Of a DNA stretch of 15,529 nt, positions 14,505 to 15,529 are shown piece by piece. The notes below the pieces were generated by a model that was not told the DNA's origin, did no database searches, and saw only the letters and a list, made by a program, of their open reading frames with translations. Origin of the DNA: JBHJGU01 sp050331475. Lineage in GTDB: Bacteria; Pseudomonadota; Alphaproteobacteria; Caulobacterales; Maricaulaceae. Position numbers and translations under genes: made by a program. The stretch is from contig JBHJGU010000144.1 in the NCBI GenBank assembly GCA_050331475.1, positions 1 to 15,529 of the forward strand, given 5' to 3'. Each line of letters opens with the position of its first letter. The stretch's first letter is position 1.

Positions 14505-14939
14505 TCAATCGTCCCGACGGGTCCGCTCGCGCCGCTCGTGGCGTTCCTGCGCCTCAATCGACAAGGTGGCGATTGGCCGGGCGATCAAACGCGCCACACC
14601 GATCGGCTCGCCTGTCTCTTCGCAATAGCCATAGGAGCCATCATCGACCCGACGCAAGGCCGAATCAATTTTGCCGATCAGTTTGCGCTGACGATCGCGG
14701 GCCCGAAGCTCCAACGCGCGTTCAGTTTCCGACGACGCACGATCAGTCAAATCTGGGTGAACTTCTATATTGTCCTGTAGATTCGCGATTGTGGAGCGCC
14801 CCTCCGCAATCAAGCTTTCTTTCCAGTCCAATAATTTTCGCCGAAAAAACTCACGCATTTGCACGTTCATGAACGCTTCGTCGTCCGTGGGATGATATCC
14901 CGATGGCAACTCGACGCTTAAGACTTCCGCCACACTCAT
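14505..14939 (-). CDS. dksA: DksA-family RNA polymerase-binding regulator
   Basis: DksA binds in the RNA polymerase secondary channel and, with ppGpp, adjusts rRNA and biosynthetic promoters. The product has 144 residues, close to the usual 150. A helical arm (about 25-100) carries the coiled-coil tip motif D-L-T-D-R-A (D63, D66, A68), matching the functional DxxDxA of E. coli. The C-terminal globular part shows GSYGYCEETGEPIGVARLIA then RPIATLSIEAQERHERR. Only one of the four zinc cysteines remains (C106); E. coli has two CxxC pairs. Cysteine-poor DksA forms are known in alphaproteobacteria such as Rhodobacter. GGGAG lies about eight bases before the ATG, and a sigma70-like promoter lies upstream. 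Confidence 0.93.
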   Translation of the reverse strand: MSVAEVLSVELPSGYHPTDDEAFMNVQMREFFRRKLLDWKESLIAEGRSTIANLQDNIEVHPDLTDRASSETERALELRARDRQRKLIGKIDSALRRVDDGSYGYCEETGEPIGVARLIARPIATLSIEAQERHERRERTRRDD

Positions 14940-14980
14940 TGTCGAACTCCCTTTATTATCGCCTCCCCGACGTGGGCGGG

Positions 14981-15009
14981 AGTATAGTGTCGGACGGGTT
15001 TGGCTTCAA
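14981..15009 (-). promoter_or_regulatory. Sigma70-like promoter for dksA
   Basis: On the minus strand, TTGAAG (15004-15009) and TATACT (14981-14986) are separated by exactly 17 bases, a strong housekeeping -35/-10 pair. Transcription would begin near 14974, leaving a leader of about 35 bases before the dksA ATG at 14939. It lies between fliX and dksA, so dksA need not depend on flagellar promoters. Confidence 0.65.
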
Positions 15010-15047
15010 TGCATTGATGGCGTGAAAAATTGTTGATCTCTAACGAG

Positions 15048-15491
15048 TTAGGCGTGAGCTTCGTGTCGATTCGCTTGATGCTTGGCTAACTCCACATGGG
15101 CGCGCAGCTCCACTTCGTCGAGCACGCTGTCGAGGGCGCCGTCGCCGACATCATCGCGTTGCGTGCGCAAAACGTTGAGCAACAGCAACAATTTACCCTC
15201 GGGCACGCCACCTTCGAGCAGGCCAATTTTGATATCTTCCAGCACGTCCAGCAGCGAGTTCGCGCGCTGGGTGGCGCGTTTGCGCGCTTCACGAAAATCT
15301 CCGCCCGCTTGAAGCGCGATCAAAGCGTCGATGGAGGCAATCGCCGAAGTCGGCGCGGTTTGGGCGGGGGCCCGGATCTGGGCGGGCGCTTCAGGGGCGA
15401 AAGCGCGGCCAGGCTCGCCGGCGGGGCGCGCGCCCCCGGGGGGACGGGGGTGGGCGGTGATAAGTGGGATTATTTTTATTGGGAAAGACAT
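15048..15491 (-). CDS. fliX: Flagellar assembly regulator FliX
   Basis: FliX, studied in Caulobacter, works with the sigma54 activator FlbD to link early basal-body assembly to late flagellar genes. The ATG at 15491 gives 147 residues (Caulobacter FliX is about 140). A TTG at 15503 is in frame but has no ribosome site. The first 50 residues are Pro/Ala/Gly-rich and disordered, which is typical. The conserved part begins SIDALIALQAGG (about 53-64), then RANSLLDVLEDIKIGLLEGG (about 76-95) and ends LDEVELRAHVELAKHQANR. The opening MSFPIKIIPLIT is more hydrophobic than I would expect. In Caulobacter fliX is divergent from flgI; here the window ends 38 bases upstream of the start. Confidence 0.88.
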   Translation of the reverse strand: MSFPIKIIPLITAHPRPPGGARPAGEPGRAFAPEAPAQIRAPAQTAPTSAIASIDALIALQAGGDFREARKRATQRANSLLDVLEDIKIGLLEGGVPEGKLLLLLNVLRTQRDDVGDGALDSVLDEVELRAHVELAKHQANRHEAHA

Positions 15492-15529
15492 TTTACCACC
15501 CAATCGTTAATAGAGCGCTCCACACTGTG

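Noticed and set aside
15040..15051. Terminator after fliX
   Set aside because: CTAAC-GA-GTTAG has only a two-base loop and the T-run is 11 bases away, so a stable terminator hairpin is unlikely.

Overview
The window is a flagellar gene cluster from a GC-rich alphaproteobacterium, most likely of the Caulobacterales/Maricaulales/Hyphomonadaceae type. Three things support this. A FliX-family gene, characteristic of Caulobacter-like flagellar control, sits at the right edge. Two CtrA-like boxes (TTAA-N7-TTAAC with one mismatch each) lie in a divergent flagellar promoter region. The order fliL-fliM-DUF6468-MotE-like-TPR also points to alphaproteobacteria. No tRNA, rRNA, CRISPR array, transposase or phage gene was found.

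Layout. Bases 1-518 are non-coding and rich in palindromes: a three-tier stem at 182-250 and an intergenic palindromic repeat at 332-484. On the minus strand, flgB-flgC-fliE encode the proximal rod and its MS-ring adaptor, with another palindromic repeat wedged between flgB and flgC. Across a divergent promoter region, fliO-fliP (plus strand) encode the export gate and its assembly factor. They converge, 11 bases apart, on a long minus-strand unit read in the order fliL, fliM, a DUF6468 membrane protein, a MotE-like protein and a 1126-residue exported TPR protein. From a second divergent region, flgF-flgG-flgA-flgH (plus strand) encode the distal rod, the P-ring chaperone and the L-ring lipoprotein. 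A sigma54-like promoter and a palindrome placed like an enhancer lie in front of them. Two genes that are not obviously flagellar follow (a peroxiredoxin and a PqiA-like membrane protein), then minus-strand dksA and fliX.

How the parts work together. FliO/FliP build the export gate. FlgB/C/F/G with FliE form the rod. FlgA and FlgH serve the P and L rings (flgI is probably just beyond the right edge). FliM/FliL, the DUF6468 protein, the MotE-like protein and the TPR protein would act around the switch and stator. In Caulobacter, CtrA starts early flagellar genes, and FliX with FlbD and sigma54 couples late genes to assembly. The sites seen here fit that logic.

The least-explained parts are the TPR protein, the doubled acidic W-E-M motif at the FliM N-terminus, the His-rich tracts in FliL and the MotE-like protein, and the palindromic repeats. 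All function calls come from reading the sequence; no database search was run.
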